From: Selenomonas sp. AE3005
Lineage (GTDB): Bacteria; Bacillota; Negativicutes; Selenomonadales; Selenomonadaceae
Length of the DNA: 62,724 nucleotides
Direction of reading: 5' to 3'
Assembly: GCF_905233635.1 (NCBI RefSeq)
Contig: NZ_CAJODG010000005.1
Location: forward strand, 1 to 62,724
In this document: piece after piece, positions 44,068 through 52,004 of the stretch
Layout of the letters: the number at the start of each line of letters is the position of its first letter
How positions within the stretch are numbered: position 1 is the first letter of the stretch
Made by a program: the position numbers and the translations under genes
The notes under the pieces: generated by a model
What the model saw: only the letters and a program-made list of their open reading frames with translations
Databases searched by the model: none
What the model was told of the DNA's origin: nothing

Positions 44068-44544
44068 TTAGAGATTGAGGATGTTATGTTTCTTTGCCAA
44101 ACGCAAAACAATGGAGCCTAGAATACCACAGCTTATTGTCTCGCCTAAAAATATCTGAAATGCGATTAAAGGCCAAAAGTCCTCAATGCCATACACAAAA
44201 ATGATTATGGGTGGGACAATTATTGTATTGCTGATAACGGGAGCAAGCCAGGAAAGCCATGGCTTATGCCTTAGGGCATATGTGCCAAAGGCTCCGAGCA
44301 GGGTGGCAAATGAACCAAACACTACGTCCCAAGGCGCACAGCCAGTCAGCAGATTAGCCAGCAGACAGCCAACGGTAAGACCGGGGATTGCGGCAGGCGT
44401 TAAGCAGGGCAAAAGAGTCAATGCTTCAGAAAATCGCACTTGAATGGCCCCGGAAGCCATGCCCATAATCTCAGCTAGATAGGTCAAAATAATATACAAA
44501 GCTGCAATAAGACCACCGATTGCAGCTTTTTTCGATGCAGTCAA
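44068..44544 (-). CDS. queT: QueT-type transporter
   Basis: 158 aa, about five membrane spans, with the QueT family signature GAIQVRFSEALTLLPCLTPAAIPGLTVGCLLANLLTG and a downstream GSFATLLGAFGTY. QueT proteins are probably ECF S-components that import queuosine precursors (preQ0/preQ1). TTG 44544 is taken as start because GGGAGGT lies 6 bases before it. No preQ1 riboswitch pattern was found upstream. Confidence 0.85.
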   Translation of the reverse strand: MTASKKAAIGGLIAALYIILTYLAEIMGMASGAIQVRFSEALTLLPCLTPAAIPGLTVGCLLANLLTGCAPWDVVFGSFATLLGAFGTYALRHKPWLSWLAPVISNTIIVPPIIIFVYGIEDFWPLIAFQIFLGETISCGILGSIVLRLAKKHNILNL

Positions 44545-44887
44545 AGTGATACCTCCCAAAGATTAGAATAAGTATATTTTACAACGCTAGGAACAATCTG
44601 TCATGTAAATAGGTGTATGCGGACAGTTTAAATTCCGGTACCAGCCTCAACCTTGTATTTAGCCACATTTGTGCCACCGTCATTTTCGAGATACAAATGA
44701 AGGAATACGCTATTTTTACGGCGAATTAGCACATACGAGAAAAAAGCAAGCGTAATAGCTAAATGGAGCCGTTAAAATAAAGCACGCGACTTTGTTTCAA
44801 GACTAGTAAAGAAGGGAAAGTGGATCATTTATAATGAGAAGTTTGCAAGTGGGCTGGCTCGTATGCTGGAGATAGCGAGGAATAGCG
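44545..44887. other. intergenic stretch between queT and the DUF1653 gene
   Basis: Carries a TATAAT at 44830-44835 that could be the -10 of the rightward gene, without a convincing -35. No coding frame of note and no stable hairpin was seen. The rest may be leftover coding DNA. Confidence 0.35.
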
Positions 44888-45502
44888 ATGGATTGGCTTA
44901 AACTGGAAATATACATACCAGAATCACATTTTTCTATGTTGCAAAGTGCGTTGCAATTAGTTGGTGCCGGGCATATTGGCAATTACGATAGTTGCTTGTC
45001 TTACTCTCGTGTCAAGGGTACATGGAGACCGCTTCGGGGAGCCAGTCCGTATAATGGAACTGAAGGCACAGTGAGTGAGGCAGAGGAACTCAAGGTTGAG
45101 GTCAATGTCAGCAGCGATAAGCTGACCAGCACCTTACGGGCTATAAGAACTGTCCATCCCTATGAAGAGCCAGTCATAAATGTTATCCCACTGTGTGCGC
45201 CTGGGGAGGAAGCGTTGATGGAAGAAACAAAAGAAATTCAGGAGCAGCGGCGATTGCTCTGTGTCAAGTATTGCAGGGCAATACCGCAAAGTGGAGAAGT
45301 ATGGCATCACTTCAAGGGAAAAGAGTATAAAGTTGTGGCGTGTCCTGTCATGCACACAGAGTCGCAGGAGATTTACTGCGTGTATCAGGCACTTTATGGC
45401 AGCTATGGTATATACTGTCGGCCACTAGATATGTTCATGAGCGAGGTTGACCACGAGAAATACCCGCAGGCAGGGCAGAAGTATCGGTTTGAGAAAAAAT
45501 GA
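44888..45502 (+). CDS. YqfO-like / DUF1653 fusion protein
   Basis: 204 aa. Residues 1-105 follow the YqfO/NIF3 accessory (CutA-like) plan: KLEIYIPESHFSMLQSAL, GAGHIGNYDSCLSYS, GTWRPLRGASPYNG and HPYEEPVINVIPL. Residues 135-204 are DUF1653-like: GEVWHHFKGKEYKVVACPVM, then LYGSYGIYCRPLDMF, HEKYPQAGQKYRFE. The first half resembles PII/CutA-type trimers. The joint function is unknown and the pairing is unusual. Confidence 0.75.
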   Translation: MDWLKLEIYIPESHFSMLQSALQLVGAGHIGNYDSCLSYSRVKGTWRPLRGASPYNGTEGTVSEAEELKVEVNVSSDKLTSTLRAIRTVHPYEEPVINVIPLCAPGEEALMEETKEIQEQRRLLCVKYCRAIPQSGEVWHHFKGKEYKVVACPVMHTESQEIYCVYQALYGSYGIYCRPLDMFMSEVDHEKYPQAGQKYRFEKK

Positions 45503-45551
45503 CTGTACTATGATAGAGGTGCCGGACAATGTGTAAGATTAATGAACTGAC

Positions 45552-45623
45552 TTCATGACCGTATACAGCAAGGAATACCTCAGCGTGACATTCAAGGATG
45601 GAACAGAAATTCATATAAGATAA
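45552..45623 (+). pseudogene. 3' remnant of a serine recombinase
   Basis: Encodes FMTVYSKEYLSVTFKDGTEI and three more residues before TAA, nearly the same as the end of the recombinase at 55820. Nothing upstream of 45552 continues the gene, so it is a stub left by deletion or recombination. Confidence 0.8.
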
Positions 45624-45704
45624 GCGTCGGCGCGGGCAAAGTCCCGTGCCAATTTTCTTGTATTCCTTTCTTATTTTATGGTAAAATGTTTATTATGTGA
45701 GTTC
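45552..45704 (+). repeat. left copy of 153-bp island-flanking direct repeat
   Basis: About 93-95 percent identical by eye to 55749-55901, in the same direction. It holds the last 23 codons of a serine recombinase gene, its terminator hairpin (GGCGCGGG / CCCGTGCC), a promoter-like segment and the first bases of the structured element at 45696. The two copies bracket about 10 kb. Confidence 0.85.
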
Positions 45705-45802
45705 GTAGAGGTTAACTGGATAAGGTACGCTCGGCAGTACTGCCAGAGGCGTATCACAAAATGTTCGGAACATAGTCGTAGCAAGATTTCCCGGTACTCG
45801 CA
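45696..45802 (+). ncRNA. candidate structured RNA, left copy
   Basis: Aligns with 55893-55990 despite differing bases. The closing stem TGTGAGT / ACTCGCA is identical in both. A GTTC / GAAC pairing and GATAAGGT are kept. An inner stem is present in both but built from different bases (here GGCAG / CTGCC inside GTACGC / GCGTAT). That is the pattern of a folded RNA. Class not recognised. Confidence 0.45.
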
Positions 45803-45923
45803 GACGAATACACCTTTTTTGAATTCCCCTTAGGCGTTTCAAAAAGGAAAAGTGTGTTTGTATCAAATTTATTCAACTATTGGACAAAATCATAGCCGAA
45901 TTGATACAAGAATATAGAGTGTG
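45803..45923. other. spacer after the candidate RNA
   Basis: Contains an imperfect inverted repeat CCTTTTTTGAA / TTCAAAAAGG near 45812-45848 and a TTGTATCAA that also lies at the equivalent place before dacF. It looks like a diverged copy of the dacF leader region. No gene seen. Confidence 0.4.
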
Positions 45924-45969
45924 AAACACCTCGAACCCCTATGAAATAAGGGGCTTCGAGGTGTTTTTG
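45924..45969 (+). terminator. long rho-independent hairpin
   Basis: A 17-bp stem with one bulge (AAACACCTCGAA + CCCCT pairing with AGGGG + TTCGAGGTGTTT), followed by TT-rich sequence. Stops any transcript coming through the candidate RNA. Confidence 0.8.
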
Positions 45970-45993
45970 TGTTGTGAAGGAATGGCCTGAAAC

Positions 45994-46647
45994 AAAGGGC
46001 AGGGAGGCAGATACAGCGGCGTGAGCATTTTCTCCGGCAAAATCAAGTGCGGCGAGTGCGGTGGTTTCTTCGGAGCCAAGGTATGGCACTCCACGGACAA
46101 GTACCGCAGGGTCATCTACCGATGTAACCACAAGTATGGTGGCAAAAAATGTCAGACCCCCCACGTGACGGAGGAGGATATCAAGACAGCCTTTGTTACG
46201 GCCTTCAACAAGCTGGTCACGGAGCGGGGGGAGATTATAGCCAATGCCCGGCTCGTACGGCAGACCCTCTGCGATACTGCGGAGTTGGAGCGGGAGAAAG
46301 CCGCCTTGGCGCAGGAACTGGCGGTGCTGGTTGAGATGACGCAGAACTGCATCGCCGAGAATGCGAGGGTCGCCCAAGACCAGGGCGAGTACCAGAAACG
46401 CTACAACGGCTTGGTGGAGCGGTACGAGAAAGCCAAGGCACGGTTCGACGAGGTGACGGAGACCATCGCCCAGCGGTCAGCCAAGGGAGAGAGGTTGGCG
46501 GGGTTCATCAGGACGCTTGAGGCGCAAGGGGAGCCTGTGGCGGAGTTCGACGAGCGGCTGTGGGGCACGATGGTGGATTATGTGACGGTGGGCGTGGATG
46601 GTGGCATGACGGTGGTGTTCCGGGATGGGGCGGGGATGAAGATGTGA
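45994..46647 (+). pseudogene. truncated large serine recombinase (C-terminal part)
   Basis: Starts in mid-gene (KGQGGRYSGVSIFSGKIKCG). It keeps the zinc ribbon (CGECGGFFG, then YRCNHKYGGKKCQTPH), the coiled coil (residues about 80-160) and the C-terminal strand, but lacks the whole catalytic domain with its serine. In-frame GTG 46021 could start a 208-aa product without recombinase activity. Clearly GC-richer than the other recombinase copy, so it had a different source. Confidence 0.8.
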
Positions 46648-47595
46648 TTAACGCATCATTTTGTGGCACAGTTTTTCTATGCAGTCCCGTCTTATGAGCG
46701 AGCTCTTCCACTCCTGCGGAATAGATTCCCAACCGTATGCCAGACCCGCCAAGCCGCCGACTATTGCTCCGATTGTATCCGTATCATTACCAAGATTAAC
46801 AGCGGCGAGAACTGCCTCGCGATAGTTTTTCGTATTTGCAAGACACCAAAGGCTTGCCTCCAATGTGTCAACCACATAGCCGCTGCTTCTGATGTCAGCT
46901 TTTTCTAGGCCAGCGAAACTATCAAAAATACAAAGCCGTCCGTAGGGGGGCACTTCTCCGTCAAATTCGCTCTCCCTTTCATAGAAGGCTTGAGCATCTG
47001 ACAGGCCTTTTTCTATTGAATCCAAGAGTGGCTGGCCTCCGAACAAGTTCATGGCAATCAGCGTGTAGATGCCGCAAGCCATCTGGCTTCGAGGGTGGGC
47101 GTGGGTAAGGCGCGAGATATTGTGTGCCTCCTTCAAAACGTCTTTCACGTTGGAAATATTGTGTTGCCAAAGGTAAATGGCAAGAGGAGCAATACGCATG
47201 AGAGAACCGTTGCCGTTGTCGTATTCTCCGCTGCCGCCGCACCCAAGGGGCAGGCTGCCTTGTTCATAGCGATGAATGGCTGCTTGAGACGCTATGCCAA
47301 CATCGAAGGTGATTCCCGTGGCAGTAAAATCTGCCCTCCTTAGCCAACTCACAAAATTGTCCATAATGTCTTTGTAATCGATGCGCCCAAGGCGGACGAT
47401 GCTTTCCAATAGGCACAGTGTCATGCTGGTGTCATCCGACCAGGTACCGGGGGGCTGGTGGTGTGTACCGTAGCCTCTCATCTCATCAACAGGGTTATGG
47501 GCAATTTCCTCCCGTGACATAAATTCCACGGGGACGCCAAGGGCATCGCCAATGGCGTGACCGACAATCATTGCCTTTATCAAGTCCAAATCCAA
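46648..47595 (-). CDS. ADP-ribosylglycohydrolase family protein
   Basis: 315 aa with DraG-family metal motifs: VGHAIGDALGVPVEF at the N-terminus, PPGTWSDDTSM near residue 50, and NLGNDTDTIGAIVGGLAG near 270, whose acidic residues bind two divalent metals. Removes ADP-ribose from proteins or nucleic acids, or acts on a small ADP-ribosyl compound. Starts at TTG 47595 with GAGGAGG 8 bases ahead. It is read divergently from the island cluster, sharing a palindromic control region. No ADP-ribosyltransferase is evident nearby. Confidence 0.88.
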   Translation of the reverse strand: MDLDLIKAMIVGHAIGDALGVPVEFMSREEIAHNPVDEMRGYGTHHQPPGTWSDDTSMTLCLLESIVRLGRIDYKDIMDNFVSWLRRADFTATGITFDVGIASQAAIHRYEQGSLPLGCGGSGEYDNGNGSLMRIAPLAIYLWQHNISNVKDVLKEAHNISRLTHAHPRSQMACGIYTLIAMNLFGGQPLLDSIEKGLSDAQAFYERESEFDGEVPPYGRLCIFDSFAGLEKADIRSSGYVVDTLEASLWCLANTKNYREAVLAAVNLGNDTDTIGAIVGGLAGLAYGWESIPQEWKSSLIRRDCIEKLCHKMMR

Positions 47596-47643
47596 TATTT
47601 ACGCCTCCTCAAAAAATAGCCTGTACAGAGTATATCACGAACC

Positions 47644-47693
47644 AAGCGACATAAGAGTGGCTCAAAAATAGGTGAGCCACTCACATGTCGCTT
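47644..47693. promoter_or_regulatory. large palindrome in the divergent promoter region
   Basis: An inverted repeat of 9 + 10 bp per arm (AAGCGACAT, GAGTGGCTCA / TGAGCCACTC, ATGTCGCTT) separated by two mismatched bases, with an 8-base centre. Its right arm covers the place for a -35 box relative to TATAAT at 47703. It could be an operator or, if transcribed, a strong hairpin. Confidence 0.7.
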
Positions 47694-47702
47694 CTTTTGT
47701 GG

Positions 47703-47708
47703 TATAAT
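47703..47708 (+). promoter_or_regulatory. -10 box of the island cluster
   Basis: A perfect TATAAT, 42 bases ahead of the ATG of the 634-aa gene, immediately right of the palindrome. The -35 would fall at about 47680-47685 inside the palindrome and is poor, which suggests an activated or repressed promoter. Confidence 0.55.
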
Positions 47709-47749
47709 AGGCAAAAAATAAATCTGTTTCATCAGGGGAGGGGAAATGT

Positions 47750-49654
47750 ATGGCAGGAAATACGCCGGAAAGCACGAATATCTACCTGTACGATATGGCA
47801 ATCGCCAAATGGAGAGAAGGAACAGATGTAGCAGACTCTCCCATCGTTATCGTGGCAAATGTTTACTGGGGCAAGCAGGAAGGAGCGTATAGCCATCCCA
47901 CCGGACGTTACGCTCGCTATATGAGTCCGGCTTGTCATAGCTTTGAATGGTCATACTTTCATGTTGAGACGCATCAGCGGCTGGTATGGTGTCCCACGCA
48001 CCGTTGCTTTGAGAAGATACATCATTTAGAGCGCATGGACAGCATTCGCTCTGCATCCGGTTGCCGTATGCAAGGCAAGATTGCTTATTTTTCGATAAAT
48101 GTTGACCTCTCTTACAAGGAAAACACCGCAAAGACCGTTACCGCGCCTATAGGCTGGGAATTAAAGCGAATGGCAAACGGGAGCGTAGATATTCAGGCAG
48201 AACTGTTTCAGATTCCTGTGAATATAAACTTCACAGATTTCGGCATATCCTTGGATGTAGAGAACATCGAGAGTTGCAGGGTGACCATCAGTGAAAATTT
48301 CCGTGTGGGCGAAGGCACGGTAAAATTTGCCCCCAGTGGCAAGGATTGGACAGATTTCGGCTTGGATATTCCGGGAATTGTAACTGAACAAGCAATAACT
48401 TATCTCCTTTTGGCAGCAGACGACGCATATATTCCCCCTGAGAGCAATACCAAAGGCTACAGAAGATTACGCGCCTTTTCTCGATGCCCAAAGGATTTGC
48501 ATATTGAGTACTGGAGAGGAATTATAGACAAGAATTTCGATGGCCTTTTCCCACAAAAACAAAAAAATCCCTTTTTGGCTTTGTGCAAGTATTTGAAGAT
48601 TCCTGTCACGGCAAAACTCACAGAAGGCTATGAGAAAAATCCTTTTGCGCCTCTGTGGGCAGTTATACTGAGGAGATGGGGATTCCGTGAGGAGGCGAAT
48701 ATAGAGCGGTTTTATGGTCTGGAAGAATTCGCAGGTATATCACCGAATTGCTTCAGTGAGTTTTGCGGTTCGGACGTAGGTGAAATGCTTTCAGCTTCTG
48801 CCAGCAAAGAAGTGGAAAACCGTTGGTGTATGCTTGACCACTTTGTAAGATGGGCTTTGACTGTAACGAGTGAAGCTGATCTGGCCGGAAGAGGCCTATG
48901 GGCTTTGGCTTCACAGCCTTGGACGGAAGAAATCGAGGAAGAACTTAGCAAGGTGTATTTTCTTACAGATGACGCATATCTCTTTCCAGAGGAGCGAAAG
49001 CTATCGCCACGGGCGCAAAGCCACCTTTTGGGGCATAATCTGCAATGGCTGGGCCACCACTGGTCGGCAGAACATTTTCAAACAATGGAGGAATTAAACA
49101 GGATAGAGGATTTATGGGAAGGGCGCTGTTGGGGAAAGCCCGGGTATGAGATAGAAAATTCGCCGTTTGCGAACCCTGAAAATGGGGAAGATGAGGGGAA
49201 AGGAGATTTAACTCGCACAATCAGGTTGCTTGCAGCCTATGATTCCATGCTTTTGGGGAATAAAATCTGTTGCAGTGTGTATCCTATGCCTTCTATGTTG
49301 GGACGGGATATGAAGATCCTTCGTAAATTCGAGCCGACCATATCATATAGACCACGAGATGGCCGATATGAAATAGAGAATGTAATGGAAAGATACCGTG
49401 AGGAAACAGATGTGGAACCACTTTTGGATCAGTCCAGAAAAACTCGCTTGTTAGCGTATATCAGGTTTTTGCATGATTGCGGTTATCTGAGCCGCAGCAT
49501 CGCTGATAAGCTGAACGGAGCGCCCCTGCCAAGACGCACTTTTGTGCGGGATTTGAGTATTTTGCGCCGAGCATTTCCCGAAAAGGAGCTTGTGTACCAT
49601 GCCAAGGACAAGTGTTATGTGTGGGAAGAGGTAGATGAAAATGAAAGCCATTGA
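47750..49654 (+). CDS. 634-aa protein, possible C-terminal winged helix
   Basis: Not recognised as a whole. The N-terminus is beta-rich with conserved-looking aromatic and His/Cys residues (FEWSYFHVETHQRLVWCPTH). The middle is helical. The last 75 residues read like an HTH_11/WYL-type winged helix: LLAYIRFLHDCGYLSRSIADKL, then RRTFVRDLSILRRAFPEKEL and HAKDKCYVW. A sensing or regulating role for the cluster is possible. GGGGAGGGG precedes the ATG. Overlaps the next gene, so they form one operon. Confidence 0.6.
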   Translation: MAGNTPESTNIYLYDMAIAKWREGTDVADSPIVIVANVYWGKQEGAYSHPTGRYARYMSPACHSFEWSYFHVETHQRLVWCPTHRCFEKIHHLERMDSIRSASGCRMQGKIAYFSINVDLSYKENTAKTVTAPIGWELKRMANGSVDIQAELFQIPVNINFTDFGISLDVENIESCRVTISENFRVGEGTVKFAPSGKDWTDFGLDIPGIVTEQAITYLLLAADDAYIPPESNTKGYRRLRAFSRCPKDLHIEYWRGIIDKNFDGLFPQKQKNPFLALCKYLKIPVTAKLTEGYEKNPFAPLWAVILRRWGFREEANIERFYGLEEFAGISPNCFSEFCGSDVGEMLSASASKEVENRWCMLDHFVRWALTVTSEADLAGRGLWALASQPWTEEIEEELSKVYFLTDDAYLFPEERKLSPRAQSHLLGHNLQWLGHHWSAEHFQTMEELNRIEDLWEGRCWGKPGYEIENSPFANPENGEDEGKGDLTRTIRLLAAYDSMLLGNKICCSVYPMPSMLGRDMKILRKFEPTISYRPRDGRYEIENVMERYREETDVEPLLDQSRKTRLLAYIRFLHDCGYLSRSIADKLNGAPLPRRTFVRDLSILRRAFPEKELVYHAKDKCYVWEEVDENESH

Positions 49655-51254
49655 ACTTATTAAGTCGATTAGGGAGTTGAATGATGACATGGTGGATGCC
49701 GCACGGAATGTGTCTTTGGATGTCGATGATGATGCATTAGTTGCCGATTTGGCTCGTTGGGCAGCCAAGCGATGCGGAGAAGACGAGGCGGATGTATTGC
49801 GTGAGGTAAAAGCATGGGCAGAGACCGATTCGCCATTTCCCACCTTGCGAGATATTTTGGAAGTAGGTGCTGAGTGCAACGAAGAGCATGACAATCCGCC
49901 ACCACCATGGAAATTCCGTGATTTTCTAGGCTTTCGCGGAATGGAAGAGCGCAACGAATGGTATAAAAAGCGTGTGCATATTACCATTCACCGGGGAACA
50001 AAACAAATTGGAGGCAGCATCACCGAAATTAATATGGGGGAAACGAATATCGTGGTAGACCTTGGTAGTCAGCTGCCGGGCAGTCATGGATCGTTAAGCG
50101 ATGATGAGATTGTCAAAGAACTATTCCGGCCTTTTCGCTCCCACATTGATGCCGTGTTCTTCACCCATTATCATGGCGACCATACGGGATTGATGGATAA
50201 AATACCCTCTGATGTTCCCATCTACATGGATTCGGCTATGTTGACGATTTTGCGGAAACTCCATGAGCATACCGGCAATAAGGTTATGCAGGATCTGCTT
50301 GCCGATGATAACGGTCGTATTCACCCATTTACGGCAGGAGATACCTTACGGATCGGCGATATGAGCGTACATACCTTCTTTGTTGACCACTCGGCCTATC
50401 ATGCTAATATGTTCCTTTTCGAGGGTGCAGGGCATACTATTCTTCACAGTGGTGATTTTCGGAGTGCAGGCTATATGAGCAAAAGCCTTGACATTATTCC
50501 CAAACTTATCCATGACCGCTATCACAAACAGGTGGATGTACTGCTTACCGAGGGGACGATGATGACACGCTCTGTAAAGGATGAACATCTCCTCACCGAA
50601 TGGGATGTAAAAAAAGAAGCTACGGACTTTATGCGTGACCATCGGCAAGTTTTCGTCATTTGCTCCTCCATCAATTTTGACAGCCTGACATCTATTTGCC
50701 GAGCGGCCCAGGCAAACCATTTGCCTATTTACGGTAGTCCGTACATCATGCAAATGCTCAAGACATTTTCCAATATGGCGGGAACATATACGGGACTTTA
50801 TAATCTGCCGGATGTACAGAGTATAGATGATTATCTGGCAAGCAAAAATGATAACTTTGTTATTCTCTTAGGTTCCTTTATGGGCAAAGAAGCAACAAGA
50901 GCAGTGGAGTTATATCATAACTATGGCAAGAGCAGGAGACATTATCAGCCGTATCTTATCTATTCCATGTGGCAGGGTTATCTTAATCCAAAGCACCAAG
51001 CATATGATGAAGGACTGGCGACGTTTGTTCGTCAATTTGATGGGCGTGTCAAATACATTCATTCTTCTGGACATGCTGACAAGGACACTCTGGTGAAGTT
51101 TATCACGGACATTGCTCCAAAGAAATATATTGTGCCCTTCCACACAGAAAATCCGGCAGGATTTAAGGAATTTAACGTCGAAGATAGATACAGGGACATG
51201 ATGATTTTTCCGCAGGACGGAGATACGATTGATGTTGCAGGAGGAGTGGTTTAA
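49641..51254 (+). CDS. beta-CASP metallo-beta-lactamase nuclease
   Basis: 537 aa. A 110-aa helical N-terminal extension precedes an MBL domain with THYHGDH (H176, H178, D180, H181), DHSAYHANM and LHSGDFR. The beta-CASP insert shows LLTEGTMM (motif A), IHSSGHAD (B) and PFHTENP (C). This is the RNase J/CPSF class of zinc RNA or DNA processing enzymes, but without RNase J's C-terminal domain and with a different N-terminus. ATG 49641 has AGAGG at good spacing; ATG 49635 is too close. Confidence 0.85.
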   Translation: MKAIELIKSIRELNDDMVDAARNVSLDVDDDALVADLARWAAKRCGEDEADVLREVKAWAETDSPFPTLRDILEVGAECNEEHDNPPPPWKFRDFLGFRGMEERNEWYKKRVHITIHRGTKQIGGSITEINMGETNIVVDLGSQLPGSHGSLSDDEIVKELFRPFRSHIDAVFFTHYHGDHTGLMDKIPSDVPIYMDSAMLTILRKLHEHTGNKVMQDLLADDNGRIHPFTAGDTLRIGDMSVHTFFVDHSAYHANMFLFEGAGHTILHSGDFRSAGYMSKSLDIIPKLIHDRYHKQVDVLLTEGTMMTRSVKDEHLLTEWDVKKEATDFMRDHRQVFVICSSINFDSLTSICRAAQANHLPIYGSPYIMQMLKTFSNMAGTYTGLYNLPDVQSIDDYLASKNDNFVILLGSFMGKEATRAVELYHNYGKSRRHYQPYLIYSMWQGYLNPKHQAYDEGLATFVRQFDGRVKYIHSSGHADKDTLVKFITDIAPKKYIVPFHTENPAGFKEFNVEDRYRDMMIFPQDGDTIDVAGGVV

Positions 51255-51255
51255 G

Positions 51256-51969
51256 ATGGTAGAGGAAAATATTTTACAGGCACAAGCGTTTATGCCTCAT
51301 TGGAAGAGAATCGTTGATGAAAATCCTGCTGTCTTGGAAAAAATTCATTGGCGTAGTGGAAGCAACGGCATTCAGATTATTTCGCACACGCAAGAGCGGC
51401 CCATGAATGGAGGCATATTTATAAAACAGCCTAAAAACAAAACATATCAATATATCAAGGAAAAAATTCGCGGAATATTGAGCGGCGATTTGTCTGCTTT
51501 AAACGTAAAGGGTCAAAAAGAAGCTGAACACAAATTACAGGCAAAGTTTATCCAAGATTTATTAAATCCATTTGATAAGGGCGTTGCGGTAAATTTTTTG
51601 CAAAATATATTGGGAGCTGATGATTTGATATTTGGAGGTTCGGAAGTAGTGTTGCAGGAACAAGATCCCTCAAGTATTTTTAACAAAAAGAAAATTATTG
51701 ATGTCGTAGCCGTAAGTTATCAAAAAATATATATCATTGAGATGAAAACCTTGGATAATTATCAAGATAATCCCGTAACACAAGGAAATGAATATGTAAA
51801 TTATTATGGTAGCGATAATGTTAAATCGGCGTTTTGTCGAATAGTAAGCTGCTATTGCGGTAAAGATATACCGTCAGATATGCCAATGGAATTGGTTATT
51901 CTCAAGGGGTACAAATCTGATAAAATACCATGTGTAACGCAAAACAATCCCATGACATTTGCTTTTTAG
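51256..51969 (+). CDS. PD-(D/E)XK-like nuclease
   Basis: 237 aa. The C-terminal half holds a nuclease core pattern: D149 (IIDVVAVSY), then E162-M-K164 (YIIEMKTLDN) and Q176 (TQGNEYVNYYG), as in D...E-x-K...Q enzymes. The N-terminal half is helical with a basic patch. Expected to cut DNA, possibly a host-defence or mobile-element nuclease. AGGAGG ahead of ATG 51256. Read with the beta-CASP gene and more AT-rich than it. Confidence 0.6.
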   Translation: MVEENILQAQAFMPHWKRIVDENPAVLEKIHWRSGSNGIQIISHTQERPMNGGIFIKQPKNKTYQYIKEKIRGILSGDLSALNVKGQKEAEHKLQAKFIQDLLNPFDKGVAVNFLQNILGADDLIFGGSEVVLQEQDPSSIFNKKKIIDVVAVSYQKIYIIEMKTLDNYQDNPVTQGNEYVNYYGSDNVKSAFCRIVSCYCGKDIPSDMPMELVILKGYKSDKIPCVTQNNPMTFAF

Positions 51970-52004
51970 CTAACACTTGAATGATTTTAGAAAGAATGAT
52001 TTTC

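Noticed and set aside
44560..44660. preQ1 riboswitch ahead of the queT-type gene
   Set aside because: Expected because of the transporter, but the short C-rich loop and A-rich tail of preQ1-I are not present on the reverse strand, and no clear alternative fold was seen.
45877..46377. 166-aa reverse-strand open frame
   Set aside because: It covers a terminator hairpin and the recombinase remnant; no start signal and no family pattern.
46021..46647. Functional serine integrase
   Set aside because: The catalytic serine domain is absent here and in the 54644 copy, so neither can recombine DNA alone.
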